Position numbers and translations under genes: made by a program. 64,000 nucleotides of DNA. It comes from JBBIOI01 sp037443425 (GTDB lineage Bacteria > Desulfobacterota > BSN033 > UBA1163). Location: positions 1 to 64,000 of the forward strand of contig JBBIOI010000001.1 in the NCBI GenBank assembly GCA_037443425.1. The letters are read 5' to 3'. The notes beneath the pieces are model-generated. The model was given only the letters and a program-made list of their open reading frames with translations. It was not told the DNA's origin and ran no database searches. This document shows positions 51,554 through 59,938 of the stretch, in pieces. Each line of letters begins with the position of its first letter. Position 1 is the first letter of the stretch.

Positions 51554-52972
51554 TTACCAGTTTGGAATAAAGAAGAGGAAGGCAAGGGACGTAATAATAA
51601 AATAGACAAAGAACACCATTAATAGCCATCCCATGATATCTCTAAAATTCAATTTTGCTACAGCAAGCATAGCAATTGCCCAGAAAGGCTGTATCATATC
51701 CGTCATCATATCAGACCATGCAAAGGTTACAACCGTTGTTCCCATACCAACTCCTAACTGTTTTGCAGCAGGTATGATATAAGGAGAAACAACTGTCCAC
51801 TCCCCTCCTCCTGATGGGATAAGGTAATTCAATAGACCTCCATACCAATAGATTATTAATGGATAGGTCTGTGGAGTTGATATTGCAACAAATGCCTTGG
51901 TAAAGGCCTCTGAAAGCAATGTAAATCTGAATAGTCCAAAAATCCCTGCGTAGAATGGAAACTGAATAACAATACCCCAGACTGCCTTTCCTGCATCTTC
52001 TGTAGCCTTCAAAAATGACCATGGCCTCCAGTGAAAAAGAATGCCAAGCATTAGCATTGCAAAATTAACAACGTTAAGCGTAAGTTCAAGACCCTTTGTT
52101 GAGAAGTGCCATATTAACCAGATCAAACCGCCGATAAAGATTATGATATTAAACCCAGGCCACCAGTTCATCCAATCTGAAGGGGATTCAAACTTTTCTG
52201 GTTTTGGAGGTGGCTCATAGAGCTTGAGTTTTTCCATCATCTCAGAAGTAACAGTAAATGCCTTTTCAGGTCTTGGATGCATTAAACCCATTAGTATTGT
52301 AACAACTACGACAATTATAATCGTGAGGATAATATTAAAAGGATGAAATATTGTATTTGATACAGGTATCACGGCATCAAGGAGTTTGCTTTTAATGAGG
52401 AAGTTATCGGGTGTTGCAACAAGCAGTGTTGCTGAACCAGAAAGCCCAGAATGCCAGGTACATCCAAGTCCTAAGTAGGCCGCAGCAACAAGAAGCCTGT
52501 AATCCACTTTTGGATTACGTCGCACAATAAATAAAGCAAGCATTGCGCTACCAATCAGACTTAAGCCCCAATTAAGCCATGCAAGAATCATTGAAAAAAG
52601 AGACATAATAATAATGGATTGCCATGGTTTGTCAGGATTTGACCAGCCTGAAAGTCCATCCATCAACCTCCTTATTGGTGGAGAACAGGCAAGGATATAA
52701 CCCGTCATCATAATCAGACACATCTGCATGGCGAATTCAAGCAGTACCCAGAATCCCTTCCCCCATGCCTGTACAGATTGATATGCACGAGAACCAATCC
52801 CAACTTCGGGTTTAAATCCCCATATAAGAGCAAAAATATAGGCAACAATACTCAAGATAATAACAATGACAAGTGAATCAGGAATCCATCTTTCAGTCCA
52901 ACGAGTAAGGGCATCGCCCCAATCTTTAAGGAACTCAAATGTTCCCCGAGGCTCTCCTTTTTTCTCTACCAT
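51554..52972 (-). CDS. atoE: Short-chain fatty acid transporter, AtoE family
   Basis: The 472-residue membrane protein has about twelve helices. Family blocks are RWIPDSLVIVIILSIVAYI, NWGLSLIGSAMLALFIVR, GLGCTWHSGLSGSATLLVATP and LLNYLIPSGGGEWTVVSPYI. Start ATG 52972 follows AAGGAGGG; an ATG at 52990 is part of that ribosome site. It probably moves butyrate-like acids. The upstream 52973-53654 stretch is non-coding and full of repeats. Confidence 0.92.
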   Translation of the reverse strand: MVEKKGEPRGTFEFLKDWGDALTRWTERWIPDSLVIVIILSIVAYIFALIWGFKPEVGIGSRAYQSVQAWGKGFWVLLEFAMQMCLIMMTGYILACSPPIRRLMDGLSGWSNPDKPWQSIIIMSLFSMILAWLNWGLSLIGSAMLALFIVRRNPKVDYRLLVAAAYLGLGCTWHSGLSGSATLLVATPDNFLIKSKLLDAVIPVSNTIFHPFNIILTIIIVVVVTILMGLMHPRPEKAFTVTSEMMEKLKLYEPPPKPEKFESPSDWMNWWPGFNIIIFIGGLIWLIWHFSTKGLELTLNVVNFAMLMLGILFHWRPWSFLKATEDAGKAVWGIVIQFPFYAGIFGLFRFTLLSEAFTKAFVAISTPQTYPLIIYWYGGLLNYLIPSGGGEWTVVSPYIIPAAKQLGVGMGTTVVTFAWSDMMTDMIQPFWAIAMLAVAKLNFRDIMGWLLMVFFVYFIITSLAFLFFIPNW

Positions 52973-53177
52973 TTTCTTCCCTCCTTTCAAAATTATTTTT
53001 ATTAAGTTTTAAATTATGAATTTTTAGAATATCTGAGAAGAAATCACCCCCTTTCTTCAAAAATAAGGGAAAATTTACCTTAGGCTTGAAATAAAGTTTT
53101 TATTCAACTTAACAAATATCAAAACTAATCAGGTTTGTCAACTTTTTATTAGGAGACATAAGTAAACCTAAATAACT

Positions 53178-53356
53178 CCACCTTGCCTCCCCTTATCGAG
53201 GCTGTGTCGCAATGAGGTTTATGTCATATTTGTCATTCCGAGCGAAGCGAGGAATCTATAGAATTCAAACCATTATAAAATATAGATTCTTCGGCTAAAG
53301 CCTCAGAATGACATTACGACACAGCCTCATCTTAAGGGGAGGTATAGAGGGGTTAA
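53178..53356 (+). repeat. Nested repeat: repeat D copy 2 inside palindromic repeat E
   Basis: The outer arms are CTTGCCTCCCCTTATCGAGG with CTGTGTCGCAATGA on the left, and the inverted ATTACGACACAGCCTCAT with CTTAAGGGGAGG on the right. Inside, 53231-53313 is an inverted copy of repeat D from 31779. Repeat D thus appears to have inserted into repeat E. A lone repeat E arm is at 39738. Confidence 0.65.
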
Positions 53357-53389
53357 CTACGGACTTTTACAGGTACCTCATTAGGAGCC

Positions 53390-53436
53390 CTCTGAAAAAG
53401 TCTTTGAAAGACAGGGGAGGTAGAGTTAAAAACAGC
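53390..53436 (+). repeat. Repeat A left-end fragment
   Basis: CTCTGAAAAAGTCTTTGAAA followed by GACAGGGGAGGTAG matches the first 40 or so bases of repeat A and then changes into repeat B. Confidence 0.65.
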
Positions 53437-53571
53437 TTTTTCTACAAGTCATTGCGATCCTGAAGTGCATGGCAATTTCATAGATTCCTAATCTCGCTCG
53501 GAATGACAATTTTAAAGATTGCTTCAGCTTCGCCTCGCAATGACAATCTTGAATCGTTCAATTTAGATAGG
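53436..53571 (+). repeat. Repeat B copy 5
   Basis: TACAAGTCATTGCGATCCTG to CGCAATGACAATCTTGAATC reproduces repeat B, immediately followed by the same spacer and repeat C as at 8868-8918. Confidence 0.7.
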
Positions 53572-53580
53572 AATTAAAAC

Positions 53581-53644
53581 TGTCATTCCTGCGAAAGCAG
53601 GAATCCGAGGGAAAAGAAAACCATCTCTGTTTTACGGGAATGAC
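53581..53644 (+). repeat. Repeat C copy 2
   Basis: TCATTCCTGCGAAAGCAGGA opens a hairpin, and TTTACGGGAATGACG closes the element 10 bases before the stop of the UroD-type gene. Confidence 0.65.
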
Positions 53645-53654
53645 GAATTTATTT

Positions 53655-55031
53655 TTACCACGTCCACATCCATAGCCAATTATACGCCCTATGTTCAAGA
53701 TCTTCCCACTGAACACGTATTAATTTCTCGTCACCCATAATCTTACCCATGTCTTCTACTTTTACATCCCATGGAGTTATTACCCTTCGCCTTGGGGGTA
53801 TCCAATCAGGAGGAGGTTTTGGATTCATCTGGATCTCAAACTTGGTTGGACCTTCATAGTACCGCCCATACTCCAAAACAGCATTAATCATTGCCCTATA
53901 ATTTTCAGGCTTTGTCTGATAATGTATCCCACAACCACCATTAATGATAAATCCTCCATCCTTACCAACTTTTTCACATAGAAGTCTTGTTCTTTCCTTT
54001 ACATCTTCCGGTGTCCCAAGAATTAATAGAGAATTAGGCATACCACCTGCAATGCACTGATAACCTTTTAGATCCTCCTTTGCTTTAAAGATATCTCCGG
54101 GATCGTCTATATCACAAATGATCTTACCTTTTGGCATTTCACAAAAATGGTACCAATTAGGGCCCCAATCACCTTCTAAATATGCCCTTATTGTATATCC
54201 TGCTTCAATGAGTTTCATCATCGCTTTCTTAAGCGAAGGCCAATAAAATGTATCAAATTGCTTAGGAGAAAGAAAAGGATAATTTCCGCGATGGAGAGGC
54301 ATAAATATTGGATAACGCCTGAGCGGATCTGCATTGGCTAAGGCAGCATTTACAATATCAGGAATAATGGCTTCACATGCCTCCAAAACTTTATCTGGTT
54401 GTCTATAAATATCAAGCATAATCCCTTTTAAACCTCTTAGTCCATCTGCAAGATAATCAAAAGGTGCTAACATAACACCTGCCATTGGAAGAGGCATTCC
54501 TAATTCATTTTCAAGAAACATAGCCCGTTGTCTCATAAAATTACCCATTAATACTGTTGCCATTCCACCTTTAAGAAAGGCAATATATGACCTAACAGAT
54601 CCCCTTTCTTTAAATTCGTTAAAAACTCTCGGAAGAAATCTATCAAAGAAAAATTCAATAGGATTATTAATTAAAATATCATATTCATCGCTCTTCATCC
54701 TCTCTCCTTCAATAAATTGAAACTGAACTGTTGGAGGAAGGTCTCTTCCTGGAAGTTTATACATGTTCCATCCTACTACATCATGGAGTATACCCCAGAA
54801 TCTGCCACTACGTAAGTTATCTATCTCCGGGAAATCTTGAACAAATTTTTTATCGGATTCCATCCATATCTTAGGGTCATAGATAAATTGTTGATGATTA
54901 TACCCTGCATAGACCTCAGCCAGATAATTAGACCCCGCTGAGATAGGGATTCGATCGGGTATTTCTAATGCAATAGCTGCTTGATAACGTTTTAGCCTTT
55001 CTTCGAATAATACTTTTACATCCTCTGTCAT
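53655..55031 (-). CDS. Uroporphyrinogen decarboxylase-family protein, probable corrinoid-linked methyltransferase
   Basis: The 458-residue protein has the UroD/MtaA TIM-barrel pattern: RYQAAIALEIPDRIPISAGS at the start, FLSPKQFDTFYWPSLKKAM, IRAYLEGDWGPNWYHF, IAGGMPNSLLILGTPEDVKE and FIINGGCGIHYQTKPEN near the end. It is longer than heme-pathway UroD, and the C-terminus is tryptophan-rich (NWLWMWTW). Members of this group move methyl groups between substrates, corrinoid proteins and carriers. A corrinoid protein is at 62797 in the same region. GGGGGAAA precedes the ATG. It is 46 bases after the livG-side operon and may be co-transcribed. Confidence 0.83.
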   Translation of the reverse strand: MTEDVKVLFEERLKRYQAAIALEIPDRIPISAGSNYLAEVYAGYNHQQFIYDPKIWMESDKKFVQDFPEIDNLRSGRFWGILHDVVGWNMYKLPGRDLPPTVQFQFIEGERMKSDEYDILINNPIEFFFDRFLPRVFNEFKERGSVRSYIAFLKGGMATVLMGNFMRQRAMFLENELGMPLPMAGVMLAPFDYLADGLRGLKGIMLDIYRQPDKVLEACEAIIPDIVNAALANADPLRRYPIFMPLHRGNYPFLSPKQFDTFYWPSLKKAMMKLIEAGYTIRAYLEGDWGPNWYHFCEMPKGKIICDIDDPGDIFKAKEDLKGYQCIAGGMPNSLLILGTPEDVKERTRLLCEKVGKDGGFIINGGCGIHYQTKPENYRAMINAVLEYGRYYEGPTKFEIQMNPKPPPDWIPPRRRVITPWDVKVEDMGKIMGDEKLIRVQWEDLEHRAYNWLWMWTW

Positions 55032-55077
55032 GATATTTCCCCCATTTGTAAAAACTTGTATAAGATATTTTTGCTAA

Positions 55078-55890
55078 TTATGTTGTCATTTTCGTACCTA
55101 AATAAGCCTCTATTACCCTTTGATCTTTCAAAACTTCATTTGGAATCCCTTCTACAATTTTTGTTCCAAAATTTAAAACTGCTATGTAGTCAGAAAGGTC
55201 TCCGACTAATTGCATGTCATGCTCAACCCAAATCATAGTTATGCCCATTTTATTTTTTATCCTTAAAATAAATTTAGCCAAATCTTCTTTCTCCCTTCGA
55301 GTCATACCTGCAGAAGGTTCATCAAGTAGCAAAATTTTCGGTTCGGTTGCAAGAGCCCTTCCCAACCCTACAATCTTTTGAATTCCGTATGGAAGCTCTG
55401 AAGCAATACTTTTGCGGAATTTTTGGAGTTCAAGAAAGTCAATAATTTTTTCCACCTTTTCACGATTGACCACCTCTTCTTCTATCGTCTTTCCTAAAAA
55501 GATTCCATTTGCGATCAATCCTTTCTCCATCTTTATATGCCTTCCAATTAGTATATTGTCTAAAACGCTCATCCTTCTGAATAGTTCTGCATGTTGAAAT
55601 GTCCTTGCAATCCCTATCTTTGCGACCTCGTAAGACTTTAATCTTGCCAAATTATAACCATTGAATAATATACACCCACTTGTGGGATTGTAAATTCCAC
55701 TTATACAATTAAGAAGACTTGTCTTCCCTGCCCCATTTGGGCCAATAATAGCAAAAAGGCTTCCTTTCGGTATATTTATTGAAATTTCATTTAAAATCTT
55801 TAAACCTCCGATGGATAAACTCAATCCATTGATGCTTAAATGGATCGTCTTATCCATACCACTTTCGAGTTTGTCTATATTGTTTGACAT
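55078..55890 (-). CDS. livG: Branched-chain amino acid-type ABC transporter ATPase, LivG
   Basis: The 270-residue ABC ATPase has Walker A GPNGAGKTSL, Q-loop RTFQHAELF, a degenerate signature motif (ELPYGIQKIVGLGRAL, usually LSGGQ) and Walker B ILLLDEPSAGM. The TRREKEDLAKFILRI insert and the late WVEHDMQLV are LivG-like. I take ATG 55890 as start (CGGAGAAG upstream); longer starts at 55914 and 55956 overlap livF further. It works with LivF, LivM and LivH. Confidence 0.9.
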   Translation of the reverse strand: MSNNIDKLESGMDKTIHLSINGLSLSIGGLKILNEISINIPKGSLFAIIGPNGAGKTSLLNCISGIYNPTSGCILFNGYNLARLKSYEVAKIGIARTFQHAELFRRMSVLDNILIGRHIKMEKGLIANGIFLGKTIEEEVVNREKVEKIIDFLELQKFRKSIASELPYGIQKIVGLGRALATEPKILLLDEPSAGMTRREKEDLAKFILRIKNKMGITMIWVEHDMQLVGDLSDYIAVLNFGTKIVEGIPNEVLKDQRVIEAYLGTKMTT

Positions 55891-56662
55891 CTCGATAACT
55901 TCTCCGTGACTCATGATCGCTTTGGCCCAAATAGAGCTTTTGAATCTCCTGATCACTCAATAAAGCTTTTGAATACCCTCTATGCACTATACGACCATTC
56001 TCTAAAACATAACCAAAGTCAGCTATTTCGAGTGCTGCCAATGCATTTTGTTCTACTAATAAAATAGTTACCTTTAGTTCATCACGAATCCTCTTTAATA
56101 AATTCATAAGCTCATAAATAATAATAGGACCTAACCCTAATGAAAGTTCATCAACCAATAAAAGCTCTGGACTACAAAGTAATGCTGTTGCTATTGATAA
56201 CATTTGCCTCTCGCCCCCACTTAAATAGCCTCCCAATCTGTTTTTAAGATTAGAAAGAATGGGAAAATAATGATAGATTAGATCGCTGAGGTATCTAACA
56301 TCTTTATTTCCTCTCGATACAGGAACAGCTATCTGGAGATTTTCCTCAACTGTTAGGGTTTCAAAAATCTTTTCCCTCTCAGGAACCAATATAATTCCCT
56401 TTTTTGCAATTAGATAAGGCTCTTTATTTTGAATCTCTTCCCCTTTGTATTTGATTATACCCTCGGTGATCCTTGCATTGTCTATTCCCAAAAAACCGGA
56501 AATGGCCCTTAAAGTGGTTGTCTTCCCTGCCCCATTTGGGCCGAGAATAGCAGCAATTTGTTTATCCTTGACTTCGAAAGAAATCCCTTGGATGGCTAAA
56601 GAAACATTATGATATACAACTTCTAACTTATCTACATTTAATATGGTGCTAACGTTTTCCAT
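55850..56662 (-). CDS. livF: Branched-chain amino acid-type ABC transporter ATPase, LivF
   Basis: The 270-residue ABC ATPase has GPNGAGKTTT, VPEREKIFETLTVEENL, LSGGERQML signature and LLLVDELSLGLGP, with the LivF order LLVEQNALAALEIAD. I start at ATG 56662, which overlaps the livM stop region; a TTG at 56671 is the alternative. The 3' end overlaps livG by about 40 bases. The C-terminal tail (SDHESRRSYRDVKQYRQTRK) is basic and unusual. Confidence 0.9.
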   Translation of the reverse strand: MENVSTILNVDKLEVVYHNVSLAIQGISFEVKDKQIAAILGPNGAGKTTTLRAISGFLGIDNARITEGIIKYKGEEIQNKEPYLIAKKGIILVPEREKIFETLTVEENLQIAVPVSRGNKDVRYLSDLIYHYFPILSNLKNRLGGYLSGGERQMLSIATALLCSPELLLVDELSLGLGPIIIYELMNLLKRIRDELKVTILLVEQNALAALEIADFGYVLENGRIVHRGYSKALLSDQEIQKLYLGQSDHESRRSYRDVKQYRQTRKWYG

Positions 56663-56663
56663 T

Positions 56664-57728
56664 TTATTCAATACCAGAAATCTTATACTTAAAGGGCCAA
56701 AGAGTAAAATAATTTCTTATTCTGAACCAAATTCCAACTAAACCTGTTGGTTCAAAAATTAAAAAAATTATCATAATAAAACCAAATATTATATGATTAA
56801 TACTAAACATGAATGTTGTAATTCGAGGGGATACATGAAAGAATTTTGTTATTATCTCGATGAGATAAGGAAGTAAAACTACAAAAATAGTCCCATAGAT
56901 TGCTCCTAAAATTGACCCCAAACCTCCAATGATTACCATTGCAATATACTCGATAGTTAAGAATAATGAATATGCCTCCGCAGAAACGAAACCCCTGTAG
57001 TAGGCAAAGAGGCAGCCCCCAATTGAGGTCATAGTAGAACTCGTAATAAATGCAGAAAGTTTGTAAGACGATAACTTGATGCCAAAAGCTTCGGCAGCTA
57101 TATCCCTATCACGAATAGCCATCCATGCCCTACCAGTTTTCGTCCTAAGTAAATTAAGTGAAAAAATTATTACTAAGAAATCGAAAAATAGTAGTAAAAA
57201 GTACCAAACTCGGGGATCCTCAATAGTGATATTAAATAGAACAGGCGGTTCGATAACAACCCCGGTAGCATAACCTCTCTGAGTCTCATATTCTGCCCCA
57301 ATATAAGTAACAATGAAATGCAGAGAAAGTGTGCTAAGGGCTAAATAAAGACCTTTTAACCTTAAAGATGGTAATCCAAAGATAAATCCCAGTATCGCAC
57401 CAACAAGGCCCGAGGCAGGGAGTGTTATCCATAAAGGGGCACGAAATTCCTTAAAAAGTATAGCAGTGGTAAAAGCTCCTGCTGCTATTAATCCTGCATG
57501 GCCTAAGGATATCTGGCCTGCATACCCTGTTAAAAGCATAAGAGCTACTGCACCAATAAGAGCTAAAAAGACCTGATTAGCTAAATCTAATAAAAATGGA
57601 GTGGTAAAAAATGGAAATATAATTAGGCATATAATAAGAATGCATAGAAAAACATATTGGGTTCGAGTTTCAATTAGTGATAACTCTTCTCTATATGTTT
57701 TTTTAAAATACCCACTTGCAAAGGTCAT
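56664..57728 (-). CDS. livM: Branched-chain amino acid-type ABC permease, LivM
   Basis: The 354-residue membrane protein has about ten helices. LLTGYAGQISLGHAGLIAAGAF and the cytoplasmic loop AWMAIRDRDIAAEAFGIKLSSYKLSAF are the LivM signatures. AAAGGG precedes the ATG, 1 base after the livH stop. Confidence 0.92.
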   Translation of the reverse strand: MTFASGYFKKTYREELSLIETRTQYVFLCILIICLIIFPFFTTPFLLDLANQVFLALIGAVALMLLTGYAGQISLGHAGLIAAGAFTTAILFKEFRAPLWITLPASGLVGAILGFIFGLPSLRLKGLYLALSTLSLHFIVTYIGAEYETQRGYATGVVIEPPVLFNITIEDPRVWYFLLLFFDFLVIIFSLNLLRTKTGRAWMAIRDRDIAAEAFGIKLSSYKLSAFITSSTMTSIGGCLFAYYRGFVSAEAYSLFLTIEYIAMVIIGGLGSILGAIYGTIFVVLLPYLIEIITKFFHVSPRITTFMFSINHIIFGFIMIIFLIFEPTGLVGIWFRIRNYFTLWPFKYKISGIE

Positions 57729-57729
57729 T

Positions 57730-58602
57730 TTAAACCCTTTCTAATTCTTCTTTAGTGCCAAAAAATCCCCATGGCCGGATAAGAAGCATTAAAAGTAAAA
57801 CGAAAAACGGGGCTACATCACTTGCCTGTGGACTTACATAATTGATAGTTATAATTTCAGCAAGTGCAACAGTAAAAGCCCCAGGGATAATTCCTATAAA
57901 ACTATCAAGTCCACCAACTAAAACCACAGGAAAGGCTTTGAGCCCAATTACAGACATTCCAGGGTCCAAACCTGAATCACAAGCTTGGATCATTCCCGCA
58001 AGGCCACCAGTAAATGCACCAATCCCCCATGAGATGGCATAGTATTTGTGAAGTTCAATGCCACGTTGTGAAGAAAGTAAAGGTTTTTCACCCACAGCAC
58101 GCATTCTCTGACCCCACTTTGTAAATTTCAAACATAAAAAAAGACTCAAAAATAATAAGAATGCACTAATAATTTTAATTATTCCAAATGTAGAGATAAC
58201 AGCTCCCTTTATTATTTGATGTGATACATTCTGTAGAGCTAAATATTTAAGTGGATACCAGATTTGTGATGTCCATGTTAGTGTAATCAATCCTCGCAGA
58301 AGTATGCCGAGCGCAATTGTAACAAGCACTGCTGCAAATATTGACTCGCCAGCCATATACTTCATTAAAATAAAGTAAACAATTAAACCTAATCCTATAC
58401 TAAAAATAAATGAAATAATAAAAGATGGGATAGGGTTAGAAAATAAATTTAGACTTACTGTAAATAAAAAATAGCCCCCTAAGGCCATAAATTCACCGTG
58501 GGCAAGATTTAATATACGACTTGATCGATATATAAATACATACCCCAATCCAATTAGGCAATATAATGAAGAAAGAACAACTAAATTAGCGATGTTTTGC
58601 AT
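57730..58602 (-). CDS. livH: Branched-chain amino acid-type ABC permease, LivH
   Basis: The 290-residue permease has about eight helices. SSRILNLAHGEFMALGGYF and LKAFPVVLVGGLDSFIGIIPGA are characteristic. It lies 57 bases after the substrate-binding gene, with a hairpin in between. Confidence 0.92.
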   Translation of the reverse strand: MQNIANLVVLSSLYCLIGLGYVFIYRSSRILNLAHGEFMALGGYFLFTVSLNLFSNPIPSFIISFIFSIGLGLIVYFILMKYMAGESIFAAVLVTIALGILLRGLITLTWTSQIWYPLKYLALQNVSHQIIKGAVISTFGIIKIISAFLLFLSLFLCLKFTKWGQRMRAVGEKPLLSSQRGIELHKYYAISWGIGAFTGGLAGMIQACDSGLDPGMSVIGLKAFPVVLVGGLDSFIGIIPGAFTVALAEIITINYVSPQASDVAPFFVLLLMLLIRPWGFFGTKEELERV

Positions 58603-58616
58603 TTTATTTTACCCTT

Positions 58617-58650
58617 GGTATTACGGGAACATGATTGTTCCCGTAATACC
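58617..58650 (-). other. Hairpin between livK-type gene and livH
   Basis: GGTATTACGGGAACA and TGTTCCCGTAATACC form a perfect 15-bp stem with a 4-base loop. No U-tract follows in the direction of transcription, so it probably protects the upstream mRNA and raises binding-protein level over the permease, rather than ending transcription. Confidence 0.75.
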
Positions 58651-58659
58651 TTCTTTTTA

Positions 58660-59832
58660 TTATTTAACTTCTGACGGAGTCCAATCCTTTACAAGCACAA
58701 TACCTTTCTTTTTTGAATCCCATTTATAAACTCGGTGATATGTGATTGTTCTAAAGTGGTTTTGCTCTGTCCAAATTAAAGGTCCTCCTTTGAGACCTTT
58801 TGTATCAACTGTTATTTTACTCATTGCATTCCTTATTTTATCAGGAGTTGCTGGCCATGAGGTATTCTTTAAAATGGACTCCAGAGTCATTGCAATAATC
58901 CAACCTTCAGTAAGTTGAGTATAGGGATATATACTTTTTGCTTTTTCTGCGGATGTTTTAATCTTCTTATGGGTTTCAGAGTTATCTGCAAAAAAGGCAT
59001 TTGTACCATAAACATATAATCCATCGTCCTTTAAACGTTCTAATTCATCTTCTGCTTGTATATGGGCCCAGCATAGATAATTTCCTTTCCACCCAAGCTT
59101 ACGTAATGCTTCAAATGTCCTTATCTGCATCCCCCAGGGTGCCCATGAATAAGCCCATTGAGCTCCAGCATCCTTTATCTTTGTAGCATATGGAGTATAG
59201 TCTGGTGTTGGTGGTGGAGTATACTCCTTTGCCACTACTTCAATACCCATTGATTTGGCTAACTCCTCTGCATAATCTACTTCTTGCCTCGAAATTGGTA
59301 TGTTCATTCCTGCAAGCCCAAGTTTTACCTTACCCCCTGTTTGTTCACGAATGAAAGATATTGCAAAACGAGTATCAAATTTAGATCCAAAAGCACATGA
59401 ACAAAATTGGTTTGGATCTGGCTTCGGTGGATAGACTTCAAGTGGACAAACCGCTCCAAAAAATAGAGGAATATTATATCTCTGACTTACTTCTACAACA
59501 GGGGCATAGGTACTTGATAAACTGGCCAAGATAATAAGTATAACTTTATCTTGAGTTATAAGCTTTTTAACTTGGGCTGCAGCCTTAGATGGTTGATTTG
59601 CATTGTCTTCAATAACAATATTAACAGGATGGCCGTTTATTCCTCCCATTGCATTTATCTCTTTGAAATAAATATCCAATGCATCTTTTATTGGAGCATA
59701 GGTTTCTGAACCTGGACCAGTAACAGCCATATTAACTCCCACAATATATGCTTCTTTTGCTGAAGATATATGTCGGGATAATATGATTACTGACATTATT
59801 AATACCATTAACAATAATCTCTTTTTTGGCAT
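58660..59832 (-). CDS. livK: Liv-type ABC transporter substrate-binding protein
   Basis: The 390-residue protein has a signal peptide (PKKRLL, hydrophobic run to ISSAKE) and the two-lobed family pattern: VGVNMAVTGPGSETYAPIKD, GGINGHPVNIVIEDNANQP, ILASLSSTYAPVVEVSQRYN, and WAYSWAPWGMQIRTFEALRK. A four-cysteine stretch (AVCPLEVYPPKPDPNQFCSCAF) is unusual. AATAAGGAGG precedes the ATG. In this setting an aromatic or other carboxylate is as likely a ligand as a branched-chain amino acid. Confidence 0.9.
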   Translation of the reverse strand: MPKKRLLLMVLIMSVIILSRHISSAKEAYIVGVNMAVTGPGSETYAPIKDALDIYFKEINAMGGINGHPVNIVIEDNANQPSKAAAQVKKLITQDKVILIILASLSSTYAPVVEVSQRYNIPLFFGAVCPLEVYPPKPDPNQFCSCAFGSKFDTRFAISFIREQTGGKVKLGLAGMNIPISRQEVDYAEELAKSMGIEVVAKEYTPPPTPDYTPYATKIKDAGAQWAYSWAPWGMQIRTFEALRKLGWKGNYLCWAHIQAEDELERLKDDGLYVYGTNAFFADNSETHKKIKTSAEKAKSIYPYTQLTEGWIIAMTLESILKNTSWPATPDKIRNAMSKITVDTKGLKGGPLIWTEQNHFRTITYHRVYKWDSKKKGIVLVKDWTPSEVK

Positions 59833-59938
59833 TTTAAAACCTCCTTATTTTTGTTTTAAGAAATTTCTTGGATTCCGGTTAAAATAAGAATTTTTATAAC
59901 TTTTGCTATCACCTCCTTTAAACCTATTTTTGATCTGT

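Noticed and set aside
58617..58650. Rho-independent terminator between livK and livH
   Set aside because: The stem is perfect but no U-tract follows in the transcribed direction, so a stabilising hairpin is more likely.
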